A stretch of DNA of 64,000 nucleotides from Achromobacter seleniivolatilans (GCF_030864005.1 NZ_CP132976.1:4712001-4776000); one strand, 5' to 3'. Positions 1 to 9,725 are shown, numbered from the stretch's first letter. A program made the numbers and translations. The notes: a model not told the origin generated them from the sequence alone.

Positions 1-917
1 ATCTGGGCGGCGGCGACGTGCACACCCGCTTGTCCGGCGTGGTGGATCACCTGGCCGCCAACGACATGCACGCGCTGCAATTGGCGCGCAATGCCGTCGC
101 ACGCCTGAACCGCAAAAAGCCCGCGCCGCTGGCCACGATTCCCGTGCGCGAACCGCGCTTTGATCCCAGCGAATTGAACGGCATCATTCCCGCCGATACG
201 CGCAAGCCCTATGACGTGCGTGAAGTCATCGCGCGCATTGTGGACGGCTCGGAATTCGATGAGTTCAAGGCGCGATTCGGTCCCACGCTGGTGACGGGCT
301 TTGCGCACATCCAAGGCATGCCTGTTGGCATTGTGGCCAACAACGGCATCCTGTTTTCCGAGTCCGCACAAAAAGGCGCGCACTTTATCGAACTGTGCGC
401 GCAGCGCAAGATTCCGCTGGTGTTTCTACAAAACATCACCGGTTTCATGGTGGGCCGCAAGTACGAAAACGAAGGCATCGCGCGCCACGGCGCCAAGATG
501 GTAACGGCAGTCGCCACCGCCGCTGTCCCGAAGTTCACCGTGCTGATCGGCGGTTCGTTCGGCGCGGGCAACTACGGCATGTGCGGCCGCGCCTATTCGC
601 CGCGCATGCTCTTCATGTGGCCCAACGCCCGCATCTCGGTGATGGGCGGCGAACAAGCCGCCAGCGTCTTGGCCACGGTCAAGCGCGACGGCATCGAAGC
701 CCGCGGCGGCAAGTGGTCGGCTGACGAAGAGAACGCGTTCAAGACGCCGATTCGCGAACAGTACGAACATGAAGGTCACCCGTACTACGCCACGGCGCGC
801 CTGTGGGACGACGGCATCATCGCGCCGGCAGACACGCGCCGCGTGCTGGGCCTGGCGCTGTCGGCCGCCCTGAATGCGCCCATCGAAGACACGAAGTTCG
901 GCGTCTTCCGCATGTAG
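1..917 (+). CDS. liuB: 3-methylcrotonyl-CoA carboxylase, beta (carboxyltransferase) subunit, 5' end outside window
   Basis: This is the last 304 residues of a biotin-dependent acyl-CoA carboxylase carboxyltransferase subunit. The frame is open back to base 3, where it reads [18 protein letters not shown], so the GTG at 18 is an internal valine and the true start lies upstream of the window. The crotonase-like fold is seen in the glycine-rich [16 protein letters not shown] and [16 protein letters not shown] stretches. Together with the alpha subunit 62 bp downstream it should convert 3-methylcrotonyl-CoA to 3-methylglutaconyl-CoA in cytoplasmic leucine catabolism. The sequence matches the methylcrotonyl type better than propionyl- or acetyl-CoA carboxylases, but a geranyl-CoA carboxylase cannot be fully excluded. 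Confidence 0.92.
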   Translation, partial: LGGGDVHTRLSGVVDHLAANDMHALQLARNAVARLNRKKPAPLATIPVREPRFDPSELNGIIPADTRKPYDVREVIARIVDGSEFDEFKARFGPTLVTGFAHIQGMPVGIVANNGILFSESAQKGAHFIELCAQRKIPLVFLQNITGFMVGRKYENEGIARHGAKMVTAVATAAVPKFTVLIGGSFGAGNYGMCGRAYSPRMLFMWPNARISVMGGEQAASVLATVKRDGIEARGGKWSADEENAFKTPIREQYEHEGHPYYATARLWDDGIIAPADTRRVLGLALSAALNAPIEDTKFGVFRM

Positions 918-979
918 GCGAAGCCCTCTTTCATTCGCTGCACCGCAGATCAAGAAGAATTACAGCCAGGATGACATTC

Positions 980-3007
980 ATGTTCGACACTTTGCTGATT
1001 GCCAACCGCGGCGAGATCGCCTGCCGCGTTGCCGCTACCGCCCGCCGGATGGGCATCCGCACGGTTGCGGTGTATTCGGACGCGGACGCCAATGCGCGCC
1101 ACGTGGCCGCCTGCGACCAGGCCGTCTACATCGGTGGCTCGGAACCGCGCGCCAGCTACCTGCGCGGCGACGCGATCCTGCAAGCCGCGCTGGATACCGG
1201 CGCGGGCGCCATCCATCCCGGCTACGGTTTTCTATCGGAAAACGAAGCCTTTGCCGAAGCCGCTGAAAAAGCCGGTATTGCTTTCGTTGGCCCGCCCGCA
1301 TCCGCCATTGCCGCAATGGGCAGCAAATCAGCCGCCAAGACCTTGATGGAAAAAGCCGGCGTACCGCTGGTTCCCGGCTACCACGGCGACAACCAAGACC
1401 CGCAATTCCTGAAGACGCAGGCCGACGCCATGGGCTACCCCGTGCTGATCAAGGCAAGCGCAGGCGGCGGCGGCAAGGGCATGCGTGTCGTAGAATCGTC
1501 TGGCGCGTTCCTGGATGCCCTGGCGTCCTGCCAACGTGAAGCCGCATCCAGCTTTGGCGACGACCGCGTGCTGATCGAACGCTATCTGCAAAAGCCGCGC
1601 CACATTGAAATACAGGTGTTTACGGATACGCATGGCAACTGCGTCTATCTGTTCGAACGCGATTGCTCGGTGCAGCGCCGCCACCAGAAAGTCATTGAAG
1701 AAGCGCCGGCCCCCGGCATGACGGAAGAGCGCCGCCGCGCCATGGGCGAAGCGGCAGTTGCTGCCGCGCGTGCCGTGGGATACGTCGGCGCGGGCACCGT
1801 TGAGTTCATTTCCGAACCCGACGGCCGCTTCTACTTCATGGAAATGAATACGCGCTTGCAGGTCGAGCATCCCGTCACGGAAATGATCACGGGACACGAC
1901 CTGGTGGAATGGCAGTTGCGCGTGGCGGCTGGCCAGCCGCTGCCTGCTCGCCAGGAAGATCTGCGCATCAACGGCCATGCCATCGAAGCGCGCATCTACG
2001 CCGAGAATCCCGAGAAAGGCTTTCTGCCATCCATTGGCACCTTGGCTTATCTGGGCCTGCCGCCTCACACGGCATTTGCCAACGGCGATATCCGCGTGGA
2101 TGGCGGCGTGCGCATGGGCGACACCATCACCCCGTTCTACGACCCCATGATCGCCAAGCTGATCGTGCATGGCGCGGACCGCGATCAGGCGCGCGCCCGC
2201 ATGCTGCAAGCGCTGGCTCAAACCCAGGCCGTAGGCGTGCAGACCAACGTGGCCTTCCTGTCGCGCCTGATGAAGGACTCGGCCTTTGCGGCCGCCGACC
2301 TGGACACCGGTCTGATCGAACGCCAACGCGAAACGCTGCTGCCGGAACCCGCTGCCGCCAACGCAGCGACGCTGGCGCTGGCCTCGGCCGCCGTGCTGGT
2401 GCGCCAGGGTCTGGCGCAACCGGGCGCGCAGGCGCCAGCCAAGGGGCCGTCCGACCCGTGGGATGCCCGCGACGGCTGGCGCCTGGGCAACCAATACCAT
2501 CGTCATCTGCAATGGGTGGACAACGGCGAAACGCGCCGCGTCACCGTCGCCCGCCAGGGCGGCGCCTGGACGCTGGATTCCGGTTCGGGTCCGCAACCCT
2601 TCCTGTGGCGCGCCCATGCCAGCGCCAATCCGAATCTGGCTTACGGACTGCGCATCACGCTGGAAGGCCATGAGAGCGCCGGCACGGTCGTTCTGCATGC
2701 CGACCGCGCCCACGTGTTCGGTGACGACGGCGTGCACGTGCTGGACCTGTACGACCCCTTGGCGCACGCCCAGGACACCCAGGGCGAGCACGGCGGCGGC
2801 CTGACAGCGCCGATGCCCGGCAAGATCATCTCGATCTCGGTCAAGGCGGGCGACACCGTGGAAAAAGGCCAGCCGCTCTTGGTGATGGAAGCCATGAAGA
2901 TGGAACACACGATCTCTGCGACCGCAGACGGCAAGATCGAAGAGGTGTTCTACAGCGTGGGCGACCAGGTGACCGAGGGCGCGGAACTGGTGTCGATCGG
3001 CGCTTAG
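980..3007 (+). CDS. liuD: 3-methylcrotonyl-CoA carboxylase, alpha (biotin carboxylase/biotin carrier) subunit
   Basis: This 675-residue protein carries a biotin carboxylase domain (residues 1 to about 450: LLIANRGEIACRV, ATP-grasp loop KASAGGGGKGMRVV, MNTRLQVEHPVTE) and a C-terminal biotinyl domain with the biotin-accepting lysine in VMEAMKMEHT. It carboxylates biotin and delivers it to the beta subunit encoded directly upstream. The start at 980 (MFDTLLIANRG) is preferred over ATG 971 because AGGA at 968-971 lies 8 bp before it and family members start there. The gene closes the operon, and an unrelated MFS gene follows after 86 bp. Confidence 0.93.
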   Translation: MFDTLLIANRGEIACRVAATARRMGIRTVAVYSDADANARHVAACDQAVYIGGSEPRASYLRGDAILQAALDTGAGAIHPGYGFLSENEAFAEAAEKAGIAFVGPPASAIAAMGSKSAAKTLMEKAGVPLVPGYHGDNQDPQFLKTQADAMGYPVLIKASAGGGGKGMRVVESSGAFLDALASCQREAASSFGDDRVLIERYLQKPRHIEIQVFTDTHGNCVYLFERDCSVQRRHQKVIEEAPAPGMTEERRRAMGEAAVAAARAVGYVGAGTVEFISEPDGRFYFMEMNTRLQVEHPVTEMITGHDLVEWQLRVAAGQPLPARQEDLRINGHAIEARIYAENPEKGFLPSIGTLAYLGLPPHTAFANGDIRVDGGVRMGDTITPFYDPMIAKLIVHGADRDQARARMLQALAQTQAVGVQTNVAFLSRLMKDSAFAAADLDTGLIERQRETLLPEPAAANAATLALASAAVLVRQGLAQPGAQAPAKGPSDPWDARDGWRLGNQYHRHLQWVDNGETRRVTVARQGGAWTLDSGSGPQPFLWRAHASANPNLAYGLRITLEGHESAGTVVLHADRAHVFGDDGVHVLDLYDPLAHAQDTQGEHGGGLTAPMPGKIISISVKAGDTVEKGQPLLVMEAMKMEHTISATADGKIEEVFYSVGDQVTEGAELVSIGA

Positions 3008-3093
3008 GCCACCCCGCCAAACCGCGCCGCCTTCCGGCAAAATCCCTACCGCCAGCTGGCGCTTTAGTTTCGCGTCAGCTGGCTATTACTAGA

Positions 3094-4374
3094 ATGCCGA
3101 TTCCGGCGCCGTTCGCGCGTCAGTCGCGCACGCCCCCCATGCCCGCCCCCGACTCCCCCAGTCCGCTTACCAGTCCCCCATTCCTGCATTTCCTGTTCGC
3201 GCGCATCAGCGCGTCGCTGGCTTTCCAGATCGTCTCCGTGGCGGTGGGCTGGCAGATCTACGCGCTGTCCGGCAGCGCGATGGATCTGGGGCTGATTGGT
3301 CTGGCGCAGTTCCTGCCCATGGCAGCGCTCACCCTGGTGGTGGGCCACGTGGCTGACCGCTATGACCGCCGCAAGATCGTCGCCATCTGCATGGCGCTGG
3401 AAACGCTGGCCACGCTGGTGCTGGCAATTGCTGCGCTGCACGGTGTCGGCGGCAAGACCTTGATCTACGCCACCATCATCATCATGAGTTCGGCACGGGC
3501 GTTTGAAGCGCCCACGTTGTCCACGCTGATCCCGGCCGTCGTGCCGCGCGAGTGGCTGCCCCGCGCGACCGCCTTGGCTTCTTCCGGCGGACAAATCGCG
3601 CAGATCGCCGGGCCGGCGCTGGGCGGCATTGGCTATGGCTTGGGAGCAGGGTGGATTTATTGCGTGGCGGCGGCGCTATACCTGACCGCCTTTGCGTCGA
3701 TTGCCACGCTGGTCATTCAGCGCGCACCGCCCGCCAAAGAACCCACAACCTGGCGCACCTTGTTCGCGGGCATCACCTTTATCTTCCAGCGGCGTTTGCT
3801 GCTGGGTACCTTGTCGCTGGACCTGTTCGCGGTGCTGCTGGGCGGAGCCACCGCCTTGCTGCCCATCTTTGCCAAAGACATCCTGGACGCGGGTCCATGG
3901 GCGCTGGGCGCCCTGCGTGCCGCACCCGCCTGCGGCGCGGCGCTGATGTCGCTGACCTTGGCCCGGTTGAGCCTGGGCGAACACGTGGGACGCCTGCTGT
4001 TCGGCTCGCTGATTCTGTTCGGCTTGGCGACAACGGTGTTTGGCCTGTCAAAGTCCATACCGCTTTCGGTCGCCGCGCTGGTGCTGTTGGGCGCGGCAGA
4101 TGCGGTCAGCGTGGTGGTGCGCTCTTCGCTGGTGCAGCTGAATACGCCCGATCACATGCTGGGCCGTGTCAGCGCCGTGAATACGCTGTTCATCGGCGCG
4201 TCGAATCAGCTGGGAGAATTTGAGTCCGGGCTGACGGCAGAGCTGTTTGGCGCGGTTCCTGCCGTGGTGATCGGAGGCATGGGCACCATCGCCGTGGCAG
4301 GGCTGTGGATGCGATGGTTCCCGGAACTGCGCAAGCTCAGGACGCTGCACGGCAACGAGACGGCGCCAACCTGA
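3094..4374 (+). CDS. MFS transporter, EntS/DHA3-type exporter
   Basis: This 426-residue polytopic inner-membrane protein has about 12 hydrophobic segments. The major-facilitator motif between helices 2 and 3 is visible as GHVADRYDRRKIV. The family (MFS_3, enterobactin-exporter-like) generally exports small molecules such as siderophores or drugs, but no substrate can be read here. An alternative start at 3139 (MPAPDSPS) would remove a 15-residue N-terminal extension and is equally plausible. The gene stands alone, with a hairpin 18 bp after its stop. Confidence 0.8.
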   Translation: MPIPAPFARQSRTPPMPAPDSPSPLTSPPFLHFLFARISASLAFQIVSVAVGWQIYALSGSAMDLGLIGLAQFLPMAALTLVVGHVADRYDRRKIVAICMALETLATLVLAIAALHGVGGKTLIYATIIIMSSARAFEAPTLSTLIPAVVPREWLPRATALASSGGQIAQIAGPALGGIGYGLGAGWIYCVAAALYLTAFASIATLVIQRAPPAKEPTTWRTLFAGITFIFQRRLLLGTLSLDLFAVLLGGATALLPIFAKDILDAGPWALGALRAAPACGAALMSLTLARLSLGEHVGRLLFGSLILFGLATTVFGLSKSIPLSVAALVLLGAADAVSVVVRSSLVQLNTPDHMLGRVSAVNTLFIGASNQLGEFESGLTAELFGAVPAVVIGGMGTIAVAGLWMRWFPELRKLRTLHGNETAPT

Positions 4375-4391
4375 GCGCTGGTCTGGTCTTA

Positions 4392-4412
4392 GGCGGAGCC
4401 GCCTGCTCCGCC
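4392..4412 (+). terminator. Hairpin after the MFS gene
   Basis: GGCGGAG (4392-4398) pairs with CTCCGCC (4406-4412) around a 7-base loop and is followed by a moderately T-rich stretch (gatttcgttgcattt). It is a plausible but not classical intrinsic terminator. Confidence 0.4.
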
Positions 4413-4500
4413 GATTTCGTTGCATTTGTCATGATTTGCCACCTGTGGGCTGGCGTATCCGTGTTGAATGTGGCGCACATCCAAAACACCGGACACCGAT

Positions 4501-5013
4501 ATGCCCCTGGATTTCGATCTGATCGAAAAAGGCTTCATGGAAACGTTGCGCCCGCAGCCCGCATTCGCAGGCTGGAAGAAGAAGCGCAAGCGTTGTCTAT
4601 GGCGTGCGCTGGGTGACGTGGAGCAAGGCGTAGAGTTGCTTCGCTACCAGGCATCGTTTGAGAACCGGCAGCTGGTCTCGTTGGCCTTGTACGCGTCCGT
4701 GCCTTACGAGCGGGAATGGCCGGTATATGTGCCGCAGGAAGTCTGGCACAAAGGCCGTCTGTTCCGCCGCGCTTATCTGGTGCCTGAGCAGGGCTTGGTC
4801 GACGAACCCACTTTTGCCAGCGGCGCGTCCGTCGCCCTGACGTCTCAAGAGGAATTGGCGTCGTGGCTGGCGACGCTGCCCGCCGATATCGACCAGCATG
4901 TCGCCCCCTGGTTCAAACAATACGACACGCTGGAAGCGGCCTCGTATGAATACCAGATTCCACGCTGGCGCTTGCAGGAAGCGGGGCTTATTCCGCGGAC
5001 GCCGGGTAGTTGA
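4501..5013 (+). CDS. Conserved-looking hypothetical protein, 170 aa
   Basis: This is a soluble protein without signal peptide or membrane segment and with several tryptophans. I recognise no family. The start at 4501 (MPLDFDLIEKGF) is preferred over 4468 because the first 11 residues of the longer frame look non-coding. Composition and third-position GC match the surrounding chromosome, so it is probably a genuine resident gene. It faces the zinc-ribbon membrane gene on the other strand, and the two stop codons are 48 bp apart. Confidence 0.65.
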   Translation: MPLDFDLIEKGFMETLRPQPAFAGWKKKRKRCLWRALGDVEQGVELLRYQASFENRQLVSLALYASVPYEREWPVYVPQEVWHKGRLFRRAYLVPEQGLVDEPTFASGASVALTSQEELASWLATLPADIDQHVAPWFKQYDTLEAASYEYQIPRWRLQEAGLIPRTPGS

Positions 5014-5060
5014 TCGCCAGGGCGACCGAACTCAGCATCGGTCGCCACCAGCGATCTACA

Positions 5061-6146
5061 TCACTGAACAACCACCTGCGCGGGTGCCGCCGGGCCCGAT
5101 GAATCCTCGGACGGCTTGGCCGAAGACCCGCAGGCATGGCAATAGCGCGAGAACGCGCTCTTGCGCGTACCGCAAGCGCGGCAGTGGTCGAACAGGCCGA
5201 TGCCGCAGTGGCAACAAAAATCAATCTTCGGGTCCTTCAGATCCACAGGCCGCTCGCAACCGGGGCACACATTCTTGGCGAGCCGGGCGAATGCCGTGTC
5301 ATAGCTCAACTCTTCACGCCGCACCTGATTAGGCTGCGCCTCGGCAAGCCGCTGCCGCGCAAGATAACGGTTGAGCGCAAGAATAGCGTAGCGCCCAATC
5401 AATGCCGTGACCACGATACCCACGATGTAGCGCACGTAGCCGCCATAGCTGGGCAGATAGGGCACGAGCTCCACAAAGAATGCGAACAACGCGAAGAAAA
5501 TAAAGCCCCACACAAACGGCCAGTACGTGCTCTTGCGCTTCTTCACAAAGAGCCAGCCAGCCACCACCAGCAATGGCAGCGTCAATGCAAGCCGGTACAG
5601 GAACACCCGAAGTTCGACGCGCCGGTATTCCGCGTAAAGCTTCTCACGCGCGGCCTCTTCATAAACACCGATCTTCTGATGCAACTCTTGTTGCGCCTGA
5701 CGCGCATTCAGCGCGATCTGCTGTTGCGCGTCGACCTGCTGCTGCGCCTTGTCGACGCTGGTCTTGAGCGCATCCAGCGACTTGGTTCGCGCAATGAGTT
5801 CAGCATCCTGGTCCGGCTGCTTGGTCGCATGACGCGTGGCCAGCCAGTTGGCGAAAGTCTCGCGTGCATTCGCGTTGGCCTGATTCGCGGTTTGCAGCTT
5901 CAGCTCTGCCTGCTCTTGGTCGCGCTCCGCTTTCCGGCCCGCCTGTTCGGCCTGCGTCAGTTCCGCGCGCAAGGGCGCCACAGCCGCCTTGTCGATAAAG
6001 TCTTCAACCGAGAACTGACGCTCGACCTGCGGCAGATCATCGACCACGGCTCCGCCAAGCCCGATCAAGAAGCTCGCGAACACCAGCGCGACCACCCACA
6101 GCCCTCGCTGAAACCATTTCTCAGACAAACGCAATGACTTGCTCAT
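5061..6146 (-). CDS. Coiled-coil membrane protein with C-terminal double zinc ribbon
   Basis: This 361-residue protein has an N-terminal membrane helix (about 15-35), a long Gln/Ala/Glu-rich coiled-coil region (about 60-170), two or three further hydrophobic helices (about 185-270), and a cysteine-rich C-terminus with the pairs CPGC, CCHC, CRAC and CHAC. The four pairs fit a double zinc ribbon. The tail after it is Ser/Pro/Ala-rich. Function is unknown; the layout suggests a membrane-anchored scaffold with a cytosolic metal-binding domain. The start at 6146 (MSKSLRLSEKW) has a purine-rich AAGAAG just upstream; the longer frame to 6179 adds 11 basic residues. Confidence 0.75.
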   Translation of the reverse strand: MSKSLRLSEKWFQRGLWVVALVFASFLIGLGGAVVDDLPQVERQFSVEDFIDKAAVAPLRAELTQAEQAGRKAERDQEQAELKLQTANQANANARETFANWLATRHATKQPDQDAELIARTKSLDALKTSVDKAQQQVDAQQQIALNARQAQQELHQKIGVYEEAAREKLYAEYRRVELRVFLYRLALTLPLLVVAGWLFVKKRKSTYWPFVWGFIFFALFAFFVELVPYLPSYGGYVRYIVGIVVTALIGRYAILALNRYLARQRLAEAQPNQVRREELSYDTAFARLAKNVCPGCERPVDLKDPKIDFCCHCGIGLFDHCRACGTRKSAFSRYCHACGSSAKPSEDSSGPAAPAQVVVQ

Positions 6147-6402
6147 GAGACTTCTTTTCCTCTTCATGTTTGAGCGCACCGAGCCGAAGGCTCGAAACTC
6201 TGGCAGGATCTTAGATCATCACGCGCGGCATGCCATGAGCCGGTAAGAATTTGCTGAGTACGTTGCGAGAAAGAAGCAGGCTTGCGCTCCTGAGCACGAA
6301 ATACCAAGCCAGCTCGTACAACGCCTAACGACCACAACAGCTGATCCGGCTACCCTCCGTGCGCCGGCAGCTTCTGATTCGTTACTTGGTTCTGGAAGGG
6401 CG

Positions 6403-6801
6403 CTACTCGTCAACGACGGTAGCGTGTTGCGCTGGCAGAATGACTTCAAGCAATTCACAGTCGTCCGACCATCCCACGACGGTGTGCCGGATATTGGGGG
6501 GCTGTATCCAGCACGAGCCTTCACGCATGGTCTGCACGCCTTGGCCCTCGAACTCGCTGCTAAACCAGCCTTTAAGAACGTATATCAGCTGGAACTGCAC
6601 ATCGTGATGGTGCCGCTGGCTGAAGCTCTCTGAGAACGGCGCGACCATTCGAATCACGTGCGCGGTGGCAATGCCATTGGTGGCCGCTGCTACTCCCAAG
6701 TCCCGATAGGACGAGTAGCTGCGCAGCCCGCCCGTCTCGAAGTCATCTTCGTTGAGATGACTGACCATAAAGCGCTGGTTCTGCGGAGAAACGGCTGTCA
6801 T
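6403..6801 (-). CDS. Cupin-domain protein, 132 aa
   Basis: This small single-domain cupin has the histidine pair of the metal site in SQRHHHDVQFQLIYVLKG and the later barrel segment GSCWIQPPNIRHTV. Such proteins bind a metal and act as small dioxygenases, isomerases or ligand sensors; the substrate cannot be told. The start at 6801 (MTAVSPQNQRF) has a GGGGA sequence 6 bp upstream. The longer open frame up to 7203 lacks coding character and overlaps the gene at 6987-7463. Confidence 0.72.
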   Translation of the reverse strand: MTAVSPQNQRFMVSHLNEDDFETGGLRSYSSYRDLGVAAATNGIATAHVIRMVAPFSESFSQRHHHDVQFQLIYVLKGWFSSEFEGQGVQTMREGSCWIQPPNIRHTVVGWSDDCELLEVILPAQHATVVDE

Positions 6802-6986
6802 GACTATCCCCCAATGGGCGGCACACGTCACTAGAAAAACACGGATTCCGGCAAGGCACAAGCGCTGAGTTTTTGGGGTACGACCGGTCAGTAGCGGGTA
6901 TCCGGGAGGCCAAGGGTCAGCGGCCGGCCAAGGGACATTTTCCGGCGCGTGCGTCTTTCCAAGAAGGGAAGGATGCAGCGCCAGCT

Positions 6987-7463
6987 TCAGTATTGGCCCG
7001 GCGGCAGCACGTCTGCAAGATATGCGTTCGCATCGGGATGAGCAGTAAGCATGTGCCGCACCCACGCATTGCGCTCGTGCGCCGTAATCACCAGCTCCCA
7101 CACGCAGGCCAGCGCCGGTGTGTTGACAAGGGAAAAGCTGTCCGGCTGCGCCAGCGGCGCCGACAACATGCGCTGGCACACAATGCCGCCCGACATCCAC
7201 CAATCCACCAACAGCCAGACGGCCTCTTCCCCGACGTGCACGATGCAGAATCCCAGGCCATGGCTGCGCTCGTCACCAGCATGCTCGTCCAGTACGTCTT
7301 GCACGGCGGCGCGCACAGAGGTTGCAACGGTATCGGAAAAGATCGGGCCGGCCAGGTTTGGATCGCGATGGATGCCATAGACCTTGATGGCATGGCCGGC
7401 GACTCGCCATGTATCGATAGGGGCGATGCGGCGGGGAAGGTAGGGTTCTGGGGGAAGTGCCAT
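6987..7463 (-). CDS. Conserved hypothetical protein, 158 aa
   Basis: This cytoplasmic protein begins MALPPEPYLPRRIAP and has a tryptophan-rich centre (EEAVWLLVDWWMSGGI). No signal peptide or membrane helix is visible and I do not recognise a named family. Codon use is typical for the chromosome. Its 5' end overlaps by a few bases the N-terminal end of the rightward frame at 7457-7852, which argues that the latter starts further in. Confidence 0.68.
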   Translation of the reverse strand: MALPPEPYLPRRIAPIDTWRVAGHAIKVYGIHRDPNLAGPIFSDTVATSVRAAVQDVLDEHAGDERSHGLGFCIVHVGEEAVWLLVDWWMSGGIVCQRMLSAPLAQPDSFSLVNTPALACVWELVITAHERNAWVRHMLTAHPDANAYLADVLPPGQY

Positions 7464-7852
7464 GCTGGAAGGGCCTGGAAACGATTGCTGAATTTTATAG
7501 GGCTGTGGGCGGAGTCTTTTTGCGAAGCGGGCGTGGTCGACATGCCGACGCGTACGCGAATGACAGGAATGCCGCCGTTGATGCGGGAAGTACGGTTAGC
7601 GCATTACGGGACTGGACTTACTACGATCTGGAGGCAAGCCCTGAGGCGGTCAAGTCGCTAGTCGACCGCTACCTAGCGCGCAATTATCACAACCCATTGG
7701 CCGAAGCAGAAATTAAAGGGATACGGTTCGATCTCCTGAAATGCCTGGATCTCTATCACGGCAAGGAGCTGGATTCCTTGGCAAAGCGCGTGGTCATCAA
7801 TCCCGACCGTACTTACCGGCAGGACAATCGTCCTCCGGCGGCAAAGAAATAA
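7457..7852 (+). CDS. Hypothetical protein with uncertain or damaged N-terminus
   Basis: The last 80 residues (from DWTYYDLEASPEAVKSL to the end) look like real helical coding sequence with charged, well-mixed residues. The first 45 are arginine/glycine-rich and do not. No ATG lies in frame between 7457 and the convincing part. In another frame ATG 7542 opens a 39-codon peptide that stops at 7661. The gene may use an internal TTG such as 7520, or may have lost its start by a frameshift. No function can be assigned. Confidence 0.4.
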   Translation: MPCWKGLETIAEFYRAVGGVFLRSGRGRHADAYANDRNAAVDAGSTVSALRDWTYYDLEASPEAVKSLVDRYLARNYHNPLAEAEIKGIRFDLLKCLDLYHGKELDSLAKRVVINPDRTYRQDNRPPAAKK

Positions 7853-7935
7853 CTGCACGCGCTGTCGATGCCCGCGGGCCGGCCATCGCAACTCCGTATG
7901 ACTGCCAATGTTCGCTTCTATCCGAACTCAAGCCT

Positions 7936-8181
7936 TCATGGCTCAACGATCTCGATACGCTCCGAGTACATCAGCGCCTCATCGATGAAGCGCCTGAGTG
8001 CAAATGAAGCAACCGCCTGATTCACGAGGTGATCCACGAAGTAGAACCCGTCATCTTCGATCGTGTAGCTGTAGATATCGGGTAGTGATGGATCTTCGAT
8101 TGGATCGGGCAGTTTCTTCAATAGCGCGGATGAATCGTAGTTGGCAGGAACGGCAAACTTGATCTTGTATTCAATCCCCAT
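7936..8181 (-). CDS. Small hypothetical protein, 81 aa
   Basis: The start at 8181 (MGIEYKIKFAVPAN) is preferred because GAGGAG precedes it by about 10 bp. The longer frame only adds RRNTA-type sequence. The protein is acidic, with alternating hydrophobic strands, and resembles in size the immunity-type or barrel proteins of unknown function. It is probably transcribed with, or independently of, the equally small gene 130 bp upstream (8313-8633); no shared domain is visible. Confidence 0.6.
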   Translation of the reverse strand: MGIEYKIKFAVPANYDSSALLKKLPDPIEDPSLPDIYSYTIEDDGFYFVDHLVNQAVASFALRRFIDEALMYSERIEIVEP

Positions 8182-8312
8182 CGCTGTGTTTCTCCTCAAG
8201 GCCGCACAGAGTACCGGCCTGCGTTATCGCGTGCAGCATTTCTACTGAGAAACGCGAAACAGGCTAAGCGAAGCAAACCCGTCTCGATGCAAGCCTGTGC
8301 GCGCCCGGCTAG

Positions 8313-8633
8313 TCAGCCTTCAGTATCGCCATGGAAGCACTCCCACGCTGCTTCCTCTATGCCCTGGATCACGTTGCCGTCTTCATCCGATATCGCGAAC
8401 TGCTGTTGACTGTTCCCGATGCTGGCTTCTCCGTCGAGACCCAACAGAAGCGTGTACATCGTGTCTCTGACAACGGTGTTTAGAACGTTCCGCAACTGAA
8501 CGGTTTGCTCGGCAGACAAGCCCATTTCCCGGATCTGGGCGGCAACGGCGCTTGCCGCATCCGGCGCCATGAAGGCCGCCAACAGCTCAGCCTTTAGCGC
8601 ACTCCAGTTCGCAACGAATTCCTTTCCGTCCAT
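8313..8633 (-). CDS. Small hypothetical acidic protein, 106 aa
   Basis: This mostly helical acidic protein (MDGKEFVANWSALKAELLAAF; later LSAEQTVQLRNVLNTVVRDTMYTLLLGLDG) has no signal peptide. It starts 18 bp after the stop of the exported protein encoded at 8652-9725, so the two are likely co-transcribed. I do not recognise a family. Confidence 0.65.
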   Translation of the reverse strand: MDGKEFVANWSALKAELLAAFMAPDAASAVAAQIREMGLSAEQTVQLRNVLNTVVRDTMYTLLLGLDGEASIGNSQQQFAISDEDGNVIQGIEEAAWECFHGDTEG

Positions 8634-8651
8634 TCTGTTCCTTTTCGAATC

Positions 8652-9725
8652 CTAGTCTGTCCCCACCGCACGGATCAGGTCAGGCGCCGCCTTGGACTCC
8701 GGTTGGTAGTACAGCGTGGGCGCCCGATACACCAGGTCGCGCAGCGCCGCATCCAGCTGGGGCAGCTTGAAGCTGCTTGCGCTTGGCGCCTGACGGAAAT
8801 CTGCCAGGCTGCCGGGCAGGCGCATTAAGGTCAGTGAGTCCATCGTGCAAACGGGGCCGAGGGATGTGTCCTCGCACGAATTTGGCGTCATGACCGGCTG
8901 CTCCACCGGCAACACGAAACCATCCGTCAGCACCGCCTCCCCCGCTTCGAGTTTGATGGCGGCTATCGGCGAGAACACCAGCTCGGCATTGAAGCCGGAC
9001 GTGGACACGGCATCGGCCGATCCCGCACTGGATGCGATCTCCCCGTTGAGCCGCCAGCGCACCTCCCGCGCCGCCTCGTCGCAGCCGCCACCGGCCCGCA
9101 ACACCACTTCGCAGCCTTTGCCCAGGCCGTCATCGGTGTCCTGCCCCGACTGCGGCTGGGCTGCGGTCATTTTGAACTCGCGGTCCACGGTGCGATGCAG
9201 CGTCGCAATGCCAATCTTCTTCAGCCGCTCCATGGCGCTCTGCGGCGGCACCGTTACGGGCAGCTCGGTGCGGGGCTGATGATAGGTGATGCGGTTGAGC
9301 CGGTATTCGCCGGGCCACACCGGAATTACCTGATACAGCAGCTTGCCGCGCACCGTCTGGAATTGCGGCCCGGGGTCGCCCGAATTCATCTTGTGATCCC
9401 CCGCGCCGGCGCTGATCACGGTGTCCTTCTCCGACTGGTGGTTCCAGTGCACGAACGTGCTGCGCTGACGCACAAAGCGATCGCGCGTCGCGTCATCCTC
9501 GAAATCGCGCTGGGGTCCGACGTCCAGGTTCAGGGTTGGAATCACCAGCAGCGCCATTCCCTCCTGCCGTGCGTTGCCCAGCAAATCATCCACATTCACA
9601 CGATGGCGCTCCACCAACGCGGCGGTGCGCGCGGCGAAATCCGGCTCGACAGGCTGGGCAAGTGCCAGCGCCGGGGCGAGAAGGGCAAGCAGGCTAACGC
9701 GGGCAAGCGTGGGGAAAAGCGGCAT
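8652..9725 (-). CDS. Exported protein of unknown function, 357 aa
   Basis: A classical signal peptide is visible (MPLFPTLARVSLLALLAPALALAQP) with a likely Sec cleavage after ALA, so the protein is periplasmic or secreted. The mature part has scattered cysteines (GKGCEVV, GGGCDEA, NSCED, VCTMD) that could form disulphides. The start at 9725 puts the signal peptide at the N-terminus; the frame to 9767 adds 14 non-hydrophobic residues. The small acidic protein gene follows 18 bp downstream. No enzymatic motif was seen. Confidence 0.7.
   Translation of the reverse strand: MPLFPTLARVSLLALLAPALALAQPVEPDFAARTAALVERHRVNVDDLLGNARQEGMALLVIPTLNLDVGPQRDFEDDATRDRFVRQRSTFVHWNHQSEKDTVISAGAGDHKMNSGDPGPQFQTVRGKLLYQVIPVWPGEYRLNRITYHQPRTELPVTVPPQSAMERLKKIGIATLHRTVDREFKMTAAQPQSGQDTDDGLGKGCEVVLRAGGGCDEAAREVRWRLNGEIASSAGSADAVSTSGFNAELVFSPIAAIKLEAGEAVLTDGFVLPVEQPVMTPNSCEDTSLGPVCTMDSLTLMRLPGSLADFRQAPSASSFKLPQLDAALRDLVYRAPTLYYQPESKAAPDLIRAVGTD

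Noticed and set aside
1328..3040. A 570-codon open frame on the minus strand
   Set aside because: It is the antisense shadow of the carboxylase alpha subunit; no ribosome site or recognisable domain.
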